A DNA stretch of 25,885 bases. Origin: Lachnoclostridium sp. Lineage in GTDB: Bacteria > Bacillota_A > Clostridia > Lachnospirales > Lachnospiraceae. Below the pieces are notes generated by a model. It did no database searches. It saw only the letters and a program-made list of their open reading frames with translations, and had not been told where the DNA came from. A program made the position numbers and the translations under genes. Below are positions 16,438-24,182 of this stretch, piece by piece; position 1 is the stretch's first letter; every line of letters begins with the position of its first letter. The DNA lies in assembly GCA_015057755.1 (NCBI GenBank), contig SVDR01000033.1, positions 1 through 25,885 of the forward strand. Direction: 5' to 3'.

Positions 16438-17394
16438 TTATTTCTTTCTGCAAGTGATGGAAACCCACTCGCCCTGGTATGTTGTTTCGATGATTTCGAA
16501 CGCGTCGTTCTTTGCAAGCGCATCTTTTACAGCCTGTTCTTTCATATTAATGATACCGGAAGTAATGAAAATACCGCCCTTCTTAATATGAACCGGAACC
16601 TCTTCCTGGATCATAATGATGATGTCTGCAAGGATGTTTGCAACTGCGATATCGTAACACTCGTAACCGGCTGCGTCCTGAACTGCCTTATCATCAATGA
16701 TATTGCCCTGGATCACACCAAACTTGTCCTCCGGAATCTGGTTTGCTTCCAGATTTTCATGCACTGCTGTGATCGCATTTTCATCCAGATCTGTGCCGTA
16801 AACATAATCAGCGCCCAGTTTCAGAGCTGTGATACCGAGGATACCGCTGCCTGTACCAAGATCCAGAACCTTCGCACCCGGAGTCACAAACTTCTCAAGC
16901 TGACGGATGCAAAGCTGTGTTGTCTCATGTTTTCCTGTACCAAATGCTGTACCCGGATCGATCTGAATGAGCATCTTGTCCTTGTGCTCCTCCGGAATCG
17001 GCTCCCATGTCGGCTTGATCAGGATATTATCTACCGTAAACGGTTTGAAATACTGTTTCCAGTTGTTGATCCAGTCTTTATCCTCTGTCTCGGAAGCTTC
17101 GATCGTACCTTCGCCCATATCCACAAACTGGCGGTACTCTTCGATGCCTTCCTGCACTTCTCTTAAAATTCTCTCTACATCGTCGTCATCGTCGAGATAA
17201 AAGCTTACCTTTGCAATGCCTTCATCCGGCGGAAGCTCCGGTAAAATATCGATAAACATTCCTTTTGTCTCCGCCTCTGTCAGCGGAATATTATCCTCGA
17301 CCTCCATGCCCTGAATGCCAATATCATCAAACATGCTGCCAAGATAATCTACTGCTTCCGTTGTCGTTGTCAATGTAAATTTCTTCCACTTCAT
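16438..17394 (-). CDS. prmA: Ribosomal protein L11 methyltransferase PrmA
   Basis: A 318-residue class I methyltransferase. An N-terminal substrate-recognition domain (MKWKKFTLTTTTEAVDYLGS) is joined to a SAM-binding domain with IDPGTAFGTGKHETTQLCI at about residues 145-163, VLDLGTGSGILGI at 176-188 and an ANILADII motif. PrmA trimethylates amino groups of ribosomal protein L11. The length fits the family. It is the second gene of the operon, 18 bases after the exporter gene, and is followed by rsmE, the usual partner. The ATG is preceded by a GGAG site. Confidence 0.95.
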   Translation of the reverse strand: MKWKKFTLTTTTEAVDYLGSMFDDIGIQGMEVEDNIPLTEAETKGMFIDILPELPPDEGIAKVSFYLDDDDDVERILREVQEGIEEYRQFVDMGEGTIEASETEDKDWINNWKQYFKPFTVDNILIKPTWEPIPEEHKDKMLIQIDPGTAFGTGKHETTQLCIRQLEKFVTPGAKVLDLGTGSGILGITALKLGADYVYGTDLDENAITAVHENLEANQIPEDKFGVIQGNIIDDKAVQDAAGYECYDIAVANILADIIIMIQEEVPVHIKKGGIFITSGIINMKEQAVKDALAKNDAFEIIETTYQGEWVSITCRKK

Positions 17395-17412
17395 GTCAAA
17401 CTCTCCTTTATA

Positions 17413-18162
17413 TTAAAATCCCAAAATAAGTTTTGCAAATAATAATCCAAGCACCACCAGAATTACCGGACGAACGATCTTCTGACCGTTGTTCACAACC
17501 ATGCCGGAGCCGAAATAGCTTCCCAGCATACAGAATACCGCCGCAGCAATACCCAGCGGAATATCCACTTTACCGAAGGACGCAAAGGCGCAAAGTCCGC
17601 CCACGTCTGCTGCCAGATTGACCACCTTTGTAATGCCGGCTGCCTCTTTTGTATTTAACTTTACAAGTCCTGTAAATGCCAGCAATAAAAATGTGCCGCA
17701 GCCCGGACCGTAGAAACCGTTGTACGCACCGATCACCAGAGATGCCAGTATGCCCAGCACCAGAACTTTCGTCTCGGAAAGTCCTGAAATCACTTCATCG
17801 CTGACCACATTCTTATTGCGGAACATGTAAAATGCTACCACAGGAAGCACAATGAACATCATGGACTCCACAACCGACTCGTCCAAACGCAGCGTGATCA
17901 GCGCTCCGATGATAGCTCCGATAAAGCCTGCCACACCACACGGAATCGCCAGTTTCCACTTTACAAAACCGCTCTTTGCAAAGCGGAGCATTGCCACGAT
18001 CGCGCCCGGAAATGCACCAAGCTTCGAAGTGCCGATAATAATGTGCACCGGAACACCTGCTAAAACAAATGCCGGAAATGAGATCAGACCGCCGCCTCCG
18101 GCAATCGCATCAACAAAACCTGACAAAAACAAAAACGGGCAGACAATTAAAAACTTCTCCAT
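17413..18162 (-). CDS. TauE/SafE (TSUP) family membrane transporter
   Basis: A 249-residue polytopic membrane protein with about seven to eight predicted membrane segments. The first half carries the TSUP signature GFVDAIAGGGGLISFPAFVL (about residues 15-34) and GTSKLGAFPGA; the second half repeats the fold with GAYNGFYGPGCGTFLLLAF and KVVNLAADVGG. Members export or import sulfite, sulfoacetate or related organic anions; the substrate cannot be read from the sequence. It is the first gene of an operon with prmA, rsmE, a cysteine desulfurase and thiI. The last two handle sulfur, so a sulfur-related substrate is a reasonable but unproven guess. The promoter lies about 90 bases upstream. Confidence 0.88.
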   Translation of the reverse strand: MEKFLIVCPFLFLSGFVDAIAGGGGLISFPAFVLAGVPVHIIIGTSKLGAFPGAIVAMLRFAKSGFVKWKLAIPCGVAGFIGAIIGALITLRLDESVVESMMFIVLPVVAFYMFRNKNVVSDEVISGLSETKVLVLGILASLVIGAYNGFYGPGCGTFLLLAFTGLVKLNTKEAAGITKVVNLAADVGGLCAFASFGKVDIPLGIAAAVFCMLGSYFGSGMVVNNGQKIVRPVILVVLGLLFAKLILGF

Positions 18163-18224
18163 ACTTTTCCCCTTTTTTCATTCAAAACCTCTCTTCGCTC
18201 CTCCTTGTCTTTTTCTTTCTATTC

Positions 18225-18254
18225 TTGACAAGTGAGCAAATGAAACCACATGAT
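18225..18254 (+). promoter_or_regulatory. Weaker candidate upstream promoter of gldA
   Basis: Rightward -35 TTGACA (18225-18230), an 18-base spacer and -10 CATGAT (18249-18254). The -10 box directly abuts the leftward -10 box of the exporter operon. The weak -10 makes this less likely than the site at 18326-18354. Confidence 0.35.
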
Positions 18255-18283
18255 ATCATAGCACAGAATGTTTCTAATGACAA
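18255..18283 (-). promoter_or_regulatory. Predicted promoter of the exporter-prmA-rsmE-nifZ-thiI operon
   Basis: Leftward -35 TTGTCA (18278-18283), a 17-base spacer and -10 TATGAT (18255-18260) preceded by an extended -10 TG. It would give a leader of about 85 bases before the exporter gene. Confidence 0.7.
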
Positions 18284-18325
18284 CCATCCTTGGTGCAAGA
18301 ATGTGAAAAATGAATGCAAAAAATG

Positions 18326-18354
18326 TTGCGATAAACACTTTATTATGTTACACT
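18326..18354 (+). promoter_or_regulatory. Predicted main promoter of gldA
   Basis: Rightward -35 TTGCGA (18326-18331), a 17-base spacer and -10 TACACT (18349-18354) with an extended -10 TG one base upstream. The leader would be about 40 bases, with a GGAGG site before the ATG at 18403. Confidence 0.6.
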
Positions 18355-18402
18355 TCTAAAAGAATACTTTGATATTTTAATAACAATAAATGGAGGTTTT
18401 TT

Positions 18403-19491
18403 ATGGGAAGAATAATTATTGCTCCTGGTAAATATGTTCAGGGCGCAGGCGAAATGGCAAATCTGGGAACTTACGTTGCAAAGCTTGGTAAAAAGGCACT
18501 GGTAGTCGTTTCTCCGTCCGGTAAAAAGAGAAATGCTGCTACTATCGATGCTTCTTTCAGCGCTGCAGGCGTAGATCTTATTTACGAAGAGTTTAACGGC
18601 GAGTGTTCCAGAAATGAGATCGCAAGACTCGTTGCAGTTGTAAAAGCAAACGGTATCGACGTGGTTGTTGGTGTCGGCGGCGGAAAGATCCTGGATACTT
18701 CCAAGGCTGTTGCATATGAGAACAGTATTCCGGTAGCGATCGTACCGACAATCGCTTCCACTGATGCTCCGTGCTCCGCATTAGCAGTTGTATATTCTGA
18801 CGAAGGTGTATTCGAGGATTATTACTGGCTTCCGTCCAACCCGAACCTGGTTCTGATGGATACAGACGTTATCGCAAAGGCTCCGGCTAGATTATTAGTT
18901 TCCGGTATGGGCGATGCATTAGCTACATATTTCGAGGCAAGAGCTTGTGAAGCATCCGGTGCAAACTCCTGTGCAGGCGGACTTCCGACAGTTGCAGCTA
19001 TGTGCCTTGCAAAGAAATGTTACGATACATTGATCGCAGAAGGTGAGCTTGCAAAACTTGCAGCAGAAGCTCATGTCTGCACAAAAGCTGTTGAGAACGT
19101 AGTAGAGGCTAACACTCTCCTCTCCGGTATCGGTTTTGAGTCCGGCGGTCTCGCTGGCGCTCACGCTGTTCACAATGGATTAACTGTTCTTCCGCAGTGC
19201 CACCATATGTATCACGGTGAAAAAGTTGCTTTCGGTACTATCGTACAGTTAGTTCTCGAGAATTCTCCGGAAGAAGAGCTTTATGAAGTTCTTGATTTCT
19301 GTGTAAGAGTAGGTCTCCCAGTAACTCTTGGTGAACTGGGAATCACAGAGATCAAAGAAGAAGAAATTATGGCAGTTGCAGAAGCTACAGCCGTTGATAC
19401 AGTTGTTAATATGCCGTTTGCAGTTACTGCAAAAGACATCTACGCAGCAATCCTCGCTGCTGATGCGATCGGCAAAACAATGCTCGTATAA
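18403..19491 (+). CDS. gldA: Glycerol dehydrogenase (NAD-dependent, zinc type)
   Basis: A 362-residue iron-type (family III) alcohol dehydrogenase that oxidises glycerol to dihydroxyacetone or works in reverse. The NAD-binding GVGGGKILDTSKAVA lies at about residues 90-104. The three zinc ligands known from Bacillus glycerol dehydrogenase are present: Asp171 in GMGDALATYFEA, His254 in GAHAVHNG and His271 in MYHGEKVAFG. The codon choice (many GCA, GTT and CTT with few rare codons) differs somewhat from the neighbours and suggests strong expression. It is monocistronic, between its own promoter and a strong terminator. No dihydroxyacetone kinase gene is adjacent, so its pathway (glycerol use or disposal of small ketones and aldehydes) is open. 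Confidence 0.95.
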   Translation: MGRIIIAPGKYVQGAGEMANLGTYVAKLGKKALVVVSPSGKKRNAATIDASFSAAGVDLIYEEFNGECSRNEIARLVAVVKANGIDVVVGVGGGKILDTSKAVAYENSIPVAIVPTIASTDAPCSALAVVYSDEGVFEDYYWLPSNPNLVLMDTDVIAKAPARLLVSGMGDALATYFEARACEASGANSCAGGLPTVAAMCLAKKCYDTLIAEGELAKLAAEAHVCTKAVENVVEANTLLSGIGFESGGLAGAHAVHNGLTVLPQCHHMYHGEKVAFGTIVQLVLENSPEEELYEVLDFCVRVGLPVTLGELGITEIKEEEIMAVAEATAVDTVVNMPFAVTAKDIYAAILAADAIGKTMLV

Positions 19492-19496
19492 AAAGA

Positions 19497-19533
19497 TTTC
19501 CCGCTCAGCAAAAACTGGGCGGGATTTTTATTT
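19497..19533 (+). terminator. Intrinsic terminator after gldA
   Basis: Stem cccgctcag (19500-19508) against ctgggcggg (19515-19523) with one G-T pair, followed by ATTTTTATTTAT. A run of A before the stem would let it work weakly on the other strand too. Confidence 0.9.
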
Positions 19534-19643
19534 ATAAAATCTTTATAGAATCTTATCCTATATTTAAGTACGTCTCCGCTTCATCTGTGGTATATTATTA
19601 GATATCCGGAGTAATCTTCGGACGAAAGGAGTTTTTACACAAG

Positions 19644-20303
19644 ATGACAAATCAGACGATTTATGAACCGAAAACTTTAGATTTTTCAAAATTTCAGGAA
19701 TACAACAAATTAATGGCTTACTATCGATGTGCGATCATGGAGATTGAAACCAAATTCAACGTTTTGAATGAGGAATTCTCCCTCCAGTACGACCGCAACC
19801 CGATCAATGGTCTGAAAAGCCGTCTAAAAAAATTTACCAGCATTGCAGAAAAGCTGGAACGCAAAGGACTACCGCTGTCCGTGGAATCAATTGAAGAAAA
19901 TTTAAATGATATCGCAGGCATCCGTGTTATCTGTGCGTTCCCAGACGATGTTTACATGCTGGCAAATGCATTTCTGGCACAGGATGATATTACGCTGATC
20001 CAGAAGAAGGACTATATCGCTAATCCGAAACCGAACGGTTATCGCAGTCTGCACCTGATCGTCAGCGTTCCGATTTTCCTCGCCCACGAAAAACGTGTGA
20101 TGAAGGCGGAAATCCAGCTTCGCACCATCGCCATGGACTCTTGGGCAAGCTTGGAACACCAGCTTCGTTACAAAAAGGAATTTACATTTACGGAACATAT
20201 GGCAAACGAATTACAGATCTGTGCCCGTTTAAGCGCAGAACTGGATGAACGAATGGATGCGCTGAGAGATCTGGTGCAAAGCGAAAACAGCCCAAAAGAA
20301 TAA
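19644..20303 (+). CDS. Small alarmone synthetase (RelA/SpoT domain, RelP/YwaC-like)
   Basis: A 219-residue single-domain (p)ppGpp synthetase without hydrolase or regulatory domains. Visible motifs: SRLKKFTSIAEKL (residues 59-71, ATP binding), LNDIAGIRVIC (87-97, metal-binding Asp89), NPKPNGYRSLHLIV (127-140, GTP-binding loop) and AEIQLRTIAMDSWASLEHQL (155-174, catalytic glutamate). The pattern is nearer RelP/YwaC than RelQ/YjbM because of the NPKPNGYRSLH and ASLEHQL forms. It makes alarmones that slow ribosome synthesis under stress. The AGGAG site is about twelve bases from the ATG, longer than ideal. Residue 166 is serine where AMDFW is usual. I found no convincing promoter in the 150 bases upstream, although the gldA terminator makes a separate one necessary. 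Confidence 0.9.
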   Translation: MTNQTIYEPKTLDFSKFQEYNKLMAYYRCAIMEIETKFNVLNEEFSLQYDRNPINGLKSRLKKFTSIAEKLERKGLPLSVESIEENLNDIAGIRVICAFPDDVYMLANAFLAQDDITLIQKKDYIANPKPNGYRSLHLIVSVPIFLAHEKRVMKAEIQLRTIAMDSWASLEHQLRYKKEFTFTEHMANELQICARLSAELDERMDALRDLVQSENSPKE

Positions 20304-20308
20304 AAAAT

Positions 20309-20348
20309 CAAGTTTCTACTTGTACATTTGCTCAGGGAACGTTATGAT
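20309..20348 (+). promoter_or_regulatory. Promoter of the MFS-nitroreductase unit with an overlapping dyad
   Basis: -35 TTGTAC (20320-20325), an exact 17-base spacer and -10 TATGAT (20343-20348). The dyad CAAGT-N4-ACTTG (20309-20322) overlaps the -35 box and could be a repressor site. Confidence 0.65.
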
Positions 20349-20381
20349 GGGAAAAGAACAATTTCTAAGAAAGGGATTTCT

Positions 20382-21560
20382 ATGAATAAATCAAACAAAC
20401 TTGAAATTATTGGCGTACTGGCCATCTCATTTCTCATCACATCCTCTTTCGCGGTATCCAGCTGTCTGCCGGAGATGATGAAAACTTTCAGCGAGTACAG
20501 CCGTGCTGAAATGGAGATGCTCATGTCATCCCCTTCCTTTACCATGCTTTTGATGATCGCCCTGACTCCGATCTTATCTCCTTATCTGAGTGAGCGCTTT
20601 ATGGTTATTACCGGACTCCTGACGTTCGGCATCGCAGGACTGGTTCCGGTGTTTATCGAATCTTATCCGATCATCTTTGCAGCTCGAATTTTCATGGGAT
20701 TAGGAATTGGACTGTTAAATGCAAAAGCAGTCAGCATGATCGGTGAACGTTTTACCGGCGACCTTCGTTCCAAACTTCAGGGAATCCGCTGCTCCATGGA
20801 GACACTCGGTCAGTCCGCTCTTATGATGGTCGTTGGACTCCTTCTTCCGTTTGGCTGGAATTATACGTTCCTGGTATTTTCCAGCGCCTTTGTTGTTTTA
20901 ATCATGTATCTGGCCTTTGTTCCTGTTCGTAAGAAAACAAATGCAGATATTGCTGAAGATTCCGCGACAGCGAAACCGGCTTCCGGAACCTACCGTTTGA
21001 CCTCAAACGATATCCTGGTCATTGCAAAGAACCTGTTCCTTGGTCTTTCTCTGGTATCTTCCCAGATGATCATGTCCATTCGACTTACCAGTTACATTGT
21101 AGAAAACGGAATCGGAACATCGGTTGACGGTGCAAATATCCTGAGCATTTCCGTATTCTTTGGATTTATCGGAGGTATTTTCTTTGGCAGACTGATGCAG
21201 CTTTTCCGTCAGCGTCTGCTTCCGCTTACACTCTTATGTATTGGCGGCAGCCTGGCATGTATTGGTTTCTCCGGTTCTCTGACCATGATCCTGATCGGTG
21301 CCTGCCTCGCAAACTTCTTCCTCACGATCGGACTTTCCTTTATGTTCAACGGTCTGTCTGATCAGGTTCCGGTTGAAGCGCTTAACACAGCAAATTCCAT
21401 GGTACTCGTTGGATGCAATCTGGGTGCTTCCATCACTCCGTTCATCCTCACACTTATCAGTATGATCAATCCGGAATTATCCACCTGTTACATTCTTTAC
21501 GCTGCTGTATATGCTGTGTTTGCTGTTCCGCTCCTGGTTCGCACCAGAAAGAATGCTTAA
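20382..21560 (+). CDS. MFS transporter
   Basis: A 392-residue major facilitator protein with about twelve predicted membrane segments in two halves joined by a polar loop (VRKKTNADIAEDSATAKPA, about residues 186-204). The first half has the motif IFAARIFMGLGIGLLNAKAV typical of drug or metabolite exporters of this superfamily. The substrate is unknown. The ATG at 20382 has an AAGGGA site five bases upstream; an open frame 18 codons longer runs through the promoter and is rejected. The next gene, a nitroreductase, starts 57 bases after its stop without a visible terminator between them, so the two are probably cotranscribed. Confidence 0.88.
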   Translation: MNKSNKLEIIGVLAISFLITSSFAVSSCLPEMMKTFSEYSRAEMEMLMSSPSFTMLLMIALTPILSPYLSERFMVITGLLTFGIAGLVPVFIESYPIIFAARIFMGLGIGLLNAKAVSMIGERFTGDLRSKLQGIRCSMETLGQSALMMVVGLLLPFGWNYTFLVFSSAFVVLIMYLAFVPVRKKTNADIAEDSATAKPASGTYRLTSNDILVIAKNLFLGLSLVSSQMIMSIRLTSYIVENGIGTSVDGANILSISVFFGFIGGIFFGRLMQLFRQRLLPLTLLCIGGSLACIGFSGSLTMILIGACLANFFLTIGLSFMFNGLSDQVPVEALNTANSMVLVGCNLGASITPFILTLISMINPELSTCYILYAAVYAVFAVPLLVRTRKNA

Positions 21561-21616
21561 ATTAAAAACCTTAACAGAAATTACATACAGGCCAAACATG
21601 GCAGAAAGGAACCACA

Positions 21617-22465
21617 ATGACAGAAGAAGCTATCAAACAGAGAATTGACACCGGCCGTCGCTTTATGGCTCGCTGGTCCCAGCCGGGAGACGAGACATTT
21701 GAGTCTGACCAGCAGAAAAAACTCCCGCAGCCGCCGCTTGTAAAAGCACCGATGCGCGAAGCTGCGATCGAACTCCCAAAAAACTTCGAAGACCTGAAAC
21801 TCACCAATGATATCTTGAGCGTGATCAACAACCGCAAGAGCAGCCGTGTATACACTCAGGAACAGATGAGCCTCTTAGAACTCTCTTACCTTTTATGGAC
21901 GACCCAGGGCGTAAAAGAAATCCGCGGCAGAAGCTATGCAACGCTCCGTACGGTTCCGTGCGGCGGCGCCCGCCACGAATTTGAGTGCTATATGCTGCTT
22001 CAGAACGTGGAAGGTCTGGAAGACGGCTCATACCATTACCTCCCGATGGAGCATAAGATCGAAATGCTGTATACAAAAGCCGAATTGGAAGAAAGACTGG
22101 GTATGCAGTTCCGCGATCTGATGGCTGCCACCATCAATGGTCAGGTTTGGGGAGCGAAGAGCAACGTGATCTTCTACTACAGCATGGTTGCCTACCGCGC
22201 TGAGTGGCGTTATGGAATCCGAGCACACCGCACTGCTCTTATCGATGCCGGTCATGTGACAGAAAACCTCTACATCGCATGCAGCGCTGCCAATATCGGT
22301 ACATGCGCGATCGGTTCTGTCAATTCAAATCTTATCGACCAGATCTTCGAACTGGATGGTGTAGAGGAATTCTCCTTCTACGCTGCTACAGTTGGTATGA
22401 TCTCTGAGGCAAATGCACAGGCTGAAAAAGATTTCTATGCGTTTGTAAAGAGAGATAATTTATAA
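21617..22465 (+). CDS. SagB-type nitroreductase family oxidoreductase
   Basis: A 282-residue flavin enzyme of the nitroreductase superfamily. An N-terminal extension of about 65 residues precedes the FMN-binding fold: NNRKSSRVYTQEQMSLLELSY less its last residue (about 72-91), LLWTTQGVKEI, then the flavin-loop PCGGARHEFECYMLLQNVEG (about 114-133), and a C-terminal IGTCAIGSVNSNLIDQI. The LSYLLWTTQGV and CGGARH elements resemble the SagB/ThcOx branch, whose members oxidise azolines in peptide modification; stand-alone members are common and have unknown substrates. No cyclodehydratase or precursor peptide gene is nearby, so a general reductase role is just as likely. A strong bidirectional terminator follows. 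Confidence 0.87.
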   Translation: MTEEAIKQRIDTGRRFMARWSQPGDETFESDQQKKLPQPPLVKAPMREAAIELPKNFEDLKLTNDILSVINNRKSSRVYTQEQMSLLELSYLLWTTQGVKEIRGRSYATLRTVPCGGARHEFECYMLLQNVEGLEDGSYHYLPMEHKIEMLYTKAELEERLGMQFRDLMAATINGQVWGAKSNVIFYYSMVAYRAEWRYGIRAHRTALIDAGHVTENLYIACSAANIGTCAIGSVNSNLIDQIFELDGVEEFSFYAATVGMISEANAQAEKDFYAFVKRDNL

Positions 22466-22472
22466 TTGAACA

Positions 22473-22511
22473 AAAAGAAGCCAGATGCTTTCGTTTCATC
22501 CGGCTTCTTTT
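22473..22511. terminator. Bidirectional terminator between the nitroreductase and lipoprotein genes
   Basis: Stem aaaagaagccagatg (22473-22487) against catccggcttctttt (22497-22511) with a single A-C mismatch and a nine-base loop. The A-run and T-run flanks make it active in both directions between convergent stops at 22465 and 22513. Confidence 0.9.
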
Positions 22512-22512
22512 A

Positions 22513-22971
22513 TTATTCCGTTTCTCTATCAACAAAATACAATGCTTTTCCGTCAATATCAATGATCAGCGTATACTCATACTTACCTTTCGCATATTCC
22601 GTAATACTAGAAACCGCCATACCTTCGATCGTTTCTTCCCTATCGACCAAAACAAGTTCATATATAATCGCATTCGTATCCTTTCCAATTCCACTATAAC
22701 TGATCTCTTTTCCATTTCCTGTCTCTTTATCACGAATCGCCAGCACGTTGGTACTTGCTTTACAGGTAAGCTCCAGCACTTCTGCTTCCGGATACAGTTC
22801 CGTCTGATCCTTCGCACATGCAGTAACTGTGCCGCTCTCACTGTCCACCATATTTACAAACGTCCAGTTATGATTTTCGATCAGAAAATCTCTCGTGTCT
22901 TTGTTTCCGCATCCGCTGACAACTGCCAGTATCATCAGACTGATCAATCCAAGAAGTATCGCTTTCCTCAT
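22513..22971 (-). CDS. Predicted lipoprotein of unknown function
   Basis: A 152-residue protein starting MRKAILLGLISLMILAVVSG, with a lipobox VSGC ending at Cys21, so it is probably anchored to the outer membrane face of the cell membrane. The mature part has several beta-type segments (LELTCKASTNVLAIRDK; YEYTLIIDIDGKALYFVD) and resembles small secreted domains of Lachnospiraceae, but I recognise no family. The ATG at 22969-22971 has an ideal GGAGG site; an open frame six codons longer does not. The leader contains a TGTTATAGC extended -10-like element and an inverted repeat TTTCGA/TCGAAA (22990-22995, 23013-23018). Function unknown. Confidence 0.82.
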   Translation of the reverse strand: MRKAILLGLISLMILAVVSGCGNKDTRDFLIENHNWTFVNMVDSESGTVTACAKDQTELYPEAEVLELTCKASTNVLAIRDKETGNGKEISYSGIGKDTNAIIYELVLVDREETIEGMAVSSITEYAKGKYEYTLIIDIDGKALYFVDRETE

Positions 22972-23028
22972 TATTACCTCCAAGGTCACTTTCGATCATG
23001 CTATAACAGAGCTTCGAAAAAATGAATA

Positions 23029-23988
23029 TTATTTATCCATCTTCCGTTGCAGCCATAATTCGGTTATCTTTTCAATGTCATATTCCGGAGCAAATGCTGC
23101 TGCCAGCTCACAAATCGGTTGAATCTCTTCTAATTTCTTCTCTAGTTCATCCGCAATCGTCTCAACTGATTTACCTTTACGAAGCTTCCGGCAGATTAAA
23201 TCGATTATAGTTTTTTCCATTCCTTGCACCTGACCGAGTGCATGACCGAGTGCATGACCAGCTGCATGACCAGCTGCATGACCAGCCGCAAAGCCCTGCT
23301 CATGCGCTATTGAATATATACTCATACGCACTGCCTCCCATTCTTCCGATTGTCTAACTTCATTCACAATAGAATCCAGTTTCAACATTCTTTCATCCCG
23401 TATCACATTTTCCGGGTTATCTAATCGCGTTTCTTTCATATACTGCAAAAGACTGACCAGTTCCGGCGAGCCATTTCTACTGGTCATATTCAGGAAAATC
23501 TTTGTCGTCCCATCATCAAGGTGAAGTCCGGCCACCTCTTCACACTGCTCTGTAAACGTATATTTTGCAAGATCTTCACCAAAAATATCTTCTTTTGTGA
23601 TAAAAATAATTACTGTCGAAGGCAAATGTTTATACCTTGTCTTTTTTCCGGACTTCAGAACCGGTGAATCTATCAGTCCCTGATAAAATCTTGAACGTTT
23701 TTTTACATCATCCGATTCCGTATCATTCTGCATTTCGGTGTTATATTGAATGCCTTCTGAATCTTTTGCCCAGGCATCCAGACGGATCGCACGTTTTCCA
23801 CTTTTATTCAACACTACTTCCTCTACATGAATCTCCTCCAATTGTAATTGAGGATTCTCCATAATAATACTTAGTGTGATTTCGTGAGCTTCTTTGTTCT
23901 TCATAACAGATAGAAATAATGCAAAATCCGACAAATTAACATCCATACTCTCCGGAACAGTCCTTGAAACCATGTTCCCAATCACCAT
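23029..23988 (-). CDS. Rpn/PD-(D/E)XK nuclease family putative transposase
   Basis: A 319-residue protein of the family called PD-(D/E)XK nuclease transposase or recombination-promoting nuclease (Rpn). The nuclease core is IRLDAWAKDSEGIQYNTEMQ at about residues 68-87, with Asp71, Glu85 and Gln87 as likely catalytic residues, followed by KKRSRFYQGLID and TVIIFITKEDIFGE. Rpn proteins are DNA nucleases that promote recombination; some have been linked to phage defence. Near residues 231-252 is a repeat GHAAGHAAGHALGHALG encoded by a 12-base tandem repeat. The ATG at 23986-23988 follows AAGGAAGG. The open frame extends 75 codons further, but through a promoter and a terminator. The A+T content is above that of neighbouring housekeeping genes. 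No terminal inverted repeats or target duplication were found. Confidence 0.88.
   Translation of the reverse strand: MVIGNMVSRTVPESMDVNLSDFALFLSVMKNKEAHEITLSIIMENPQLQLEEIHVEEVVLNKSGKRAIRLDAWAKDSEGIQYNTEMQNDTESDDVKKRSRFYQGLIDSPVLKSGKKTRYKHLPSTVIIFITKEDIFGEDLAKYTFTEQCEEVAGLHLDDGTTKIFLNMTSRNGSPELVSLLQYMKETRLDNPENVIRDERMLKLDSIVNEVRQSEEWEAVRMSIYSIAHEQGFAAGHAAGHAAGHALGHALGQVQGMEKTIIDLICRKLRKGKSVETIADELEKKLEEIQPICELAAAFAPEYDIEKITELWLQRKMDK
23231..23290. repeat. In-frame 12-bp tandem repeat, five units
   Basis: Five successive 12-base units (tgaccgagtgca twice, tgaccagctgca twice, tgaccagccgca once) followed by a decayed sixth. They encode a Gly-His-Ala/Leu-Ala/Gly-type tetrapeptide repeat in the Rpn-type protein. 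As each unit is a multiple of three, copy-number changes would keep the frame. Confidence 0.9.
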
Positions 23989-24135
23989 ATTAACCTTCCT
24001 TTCTTGTCCAGGAAGGTCTTCTCGCCTCCCTGCTTTTGACATCTGAGTTTCTAAGCAAAGAGTTTCGAGACAGCCAAATGATATGGCCATAGATAATAAG
24101 AATTTTAGAATTTCCAGAAAATCTTGCTCATATAT

Positions 24136-24164
24136 AGAATAACACATTCTTTTCACAAACGCAA
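24136..24164 (-). promoter_or_regulatory. Predicted promoter of the Rpn-type gene
   Basis: Leftward -35 TTGCGT (24159-24164), a 17-base spacer and -10 TATTCT (24136-24141) with an extended -10 TG. It gives a leader of about 140 bases before the ATG at 23988. Confidence 0.6.
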
Positions 24165-24182
24165 TGAACCAACAGTTTAAAA

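Noticed and set aside
16420..17166. Rightward open frame of 248 codons opposite prmA
   Set aside because: Antisense to a clear prmA; low-complexity Cys/Ile/Leu composition, no domain.
20328..20381. Longer start of the MFS transporter
   Set aside because: The upstream frame runs across the predicted -10 box; the ATG at 20382 has a good ribosome binding site and begins just before the first membrane segment.
23231..23290. Tandem units as a CRISPR array
   Set aside because: Units are contiguous, 12 bases long, without spacers and lie in frame within a protein gene.
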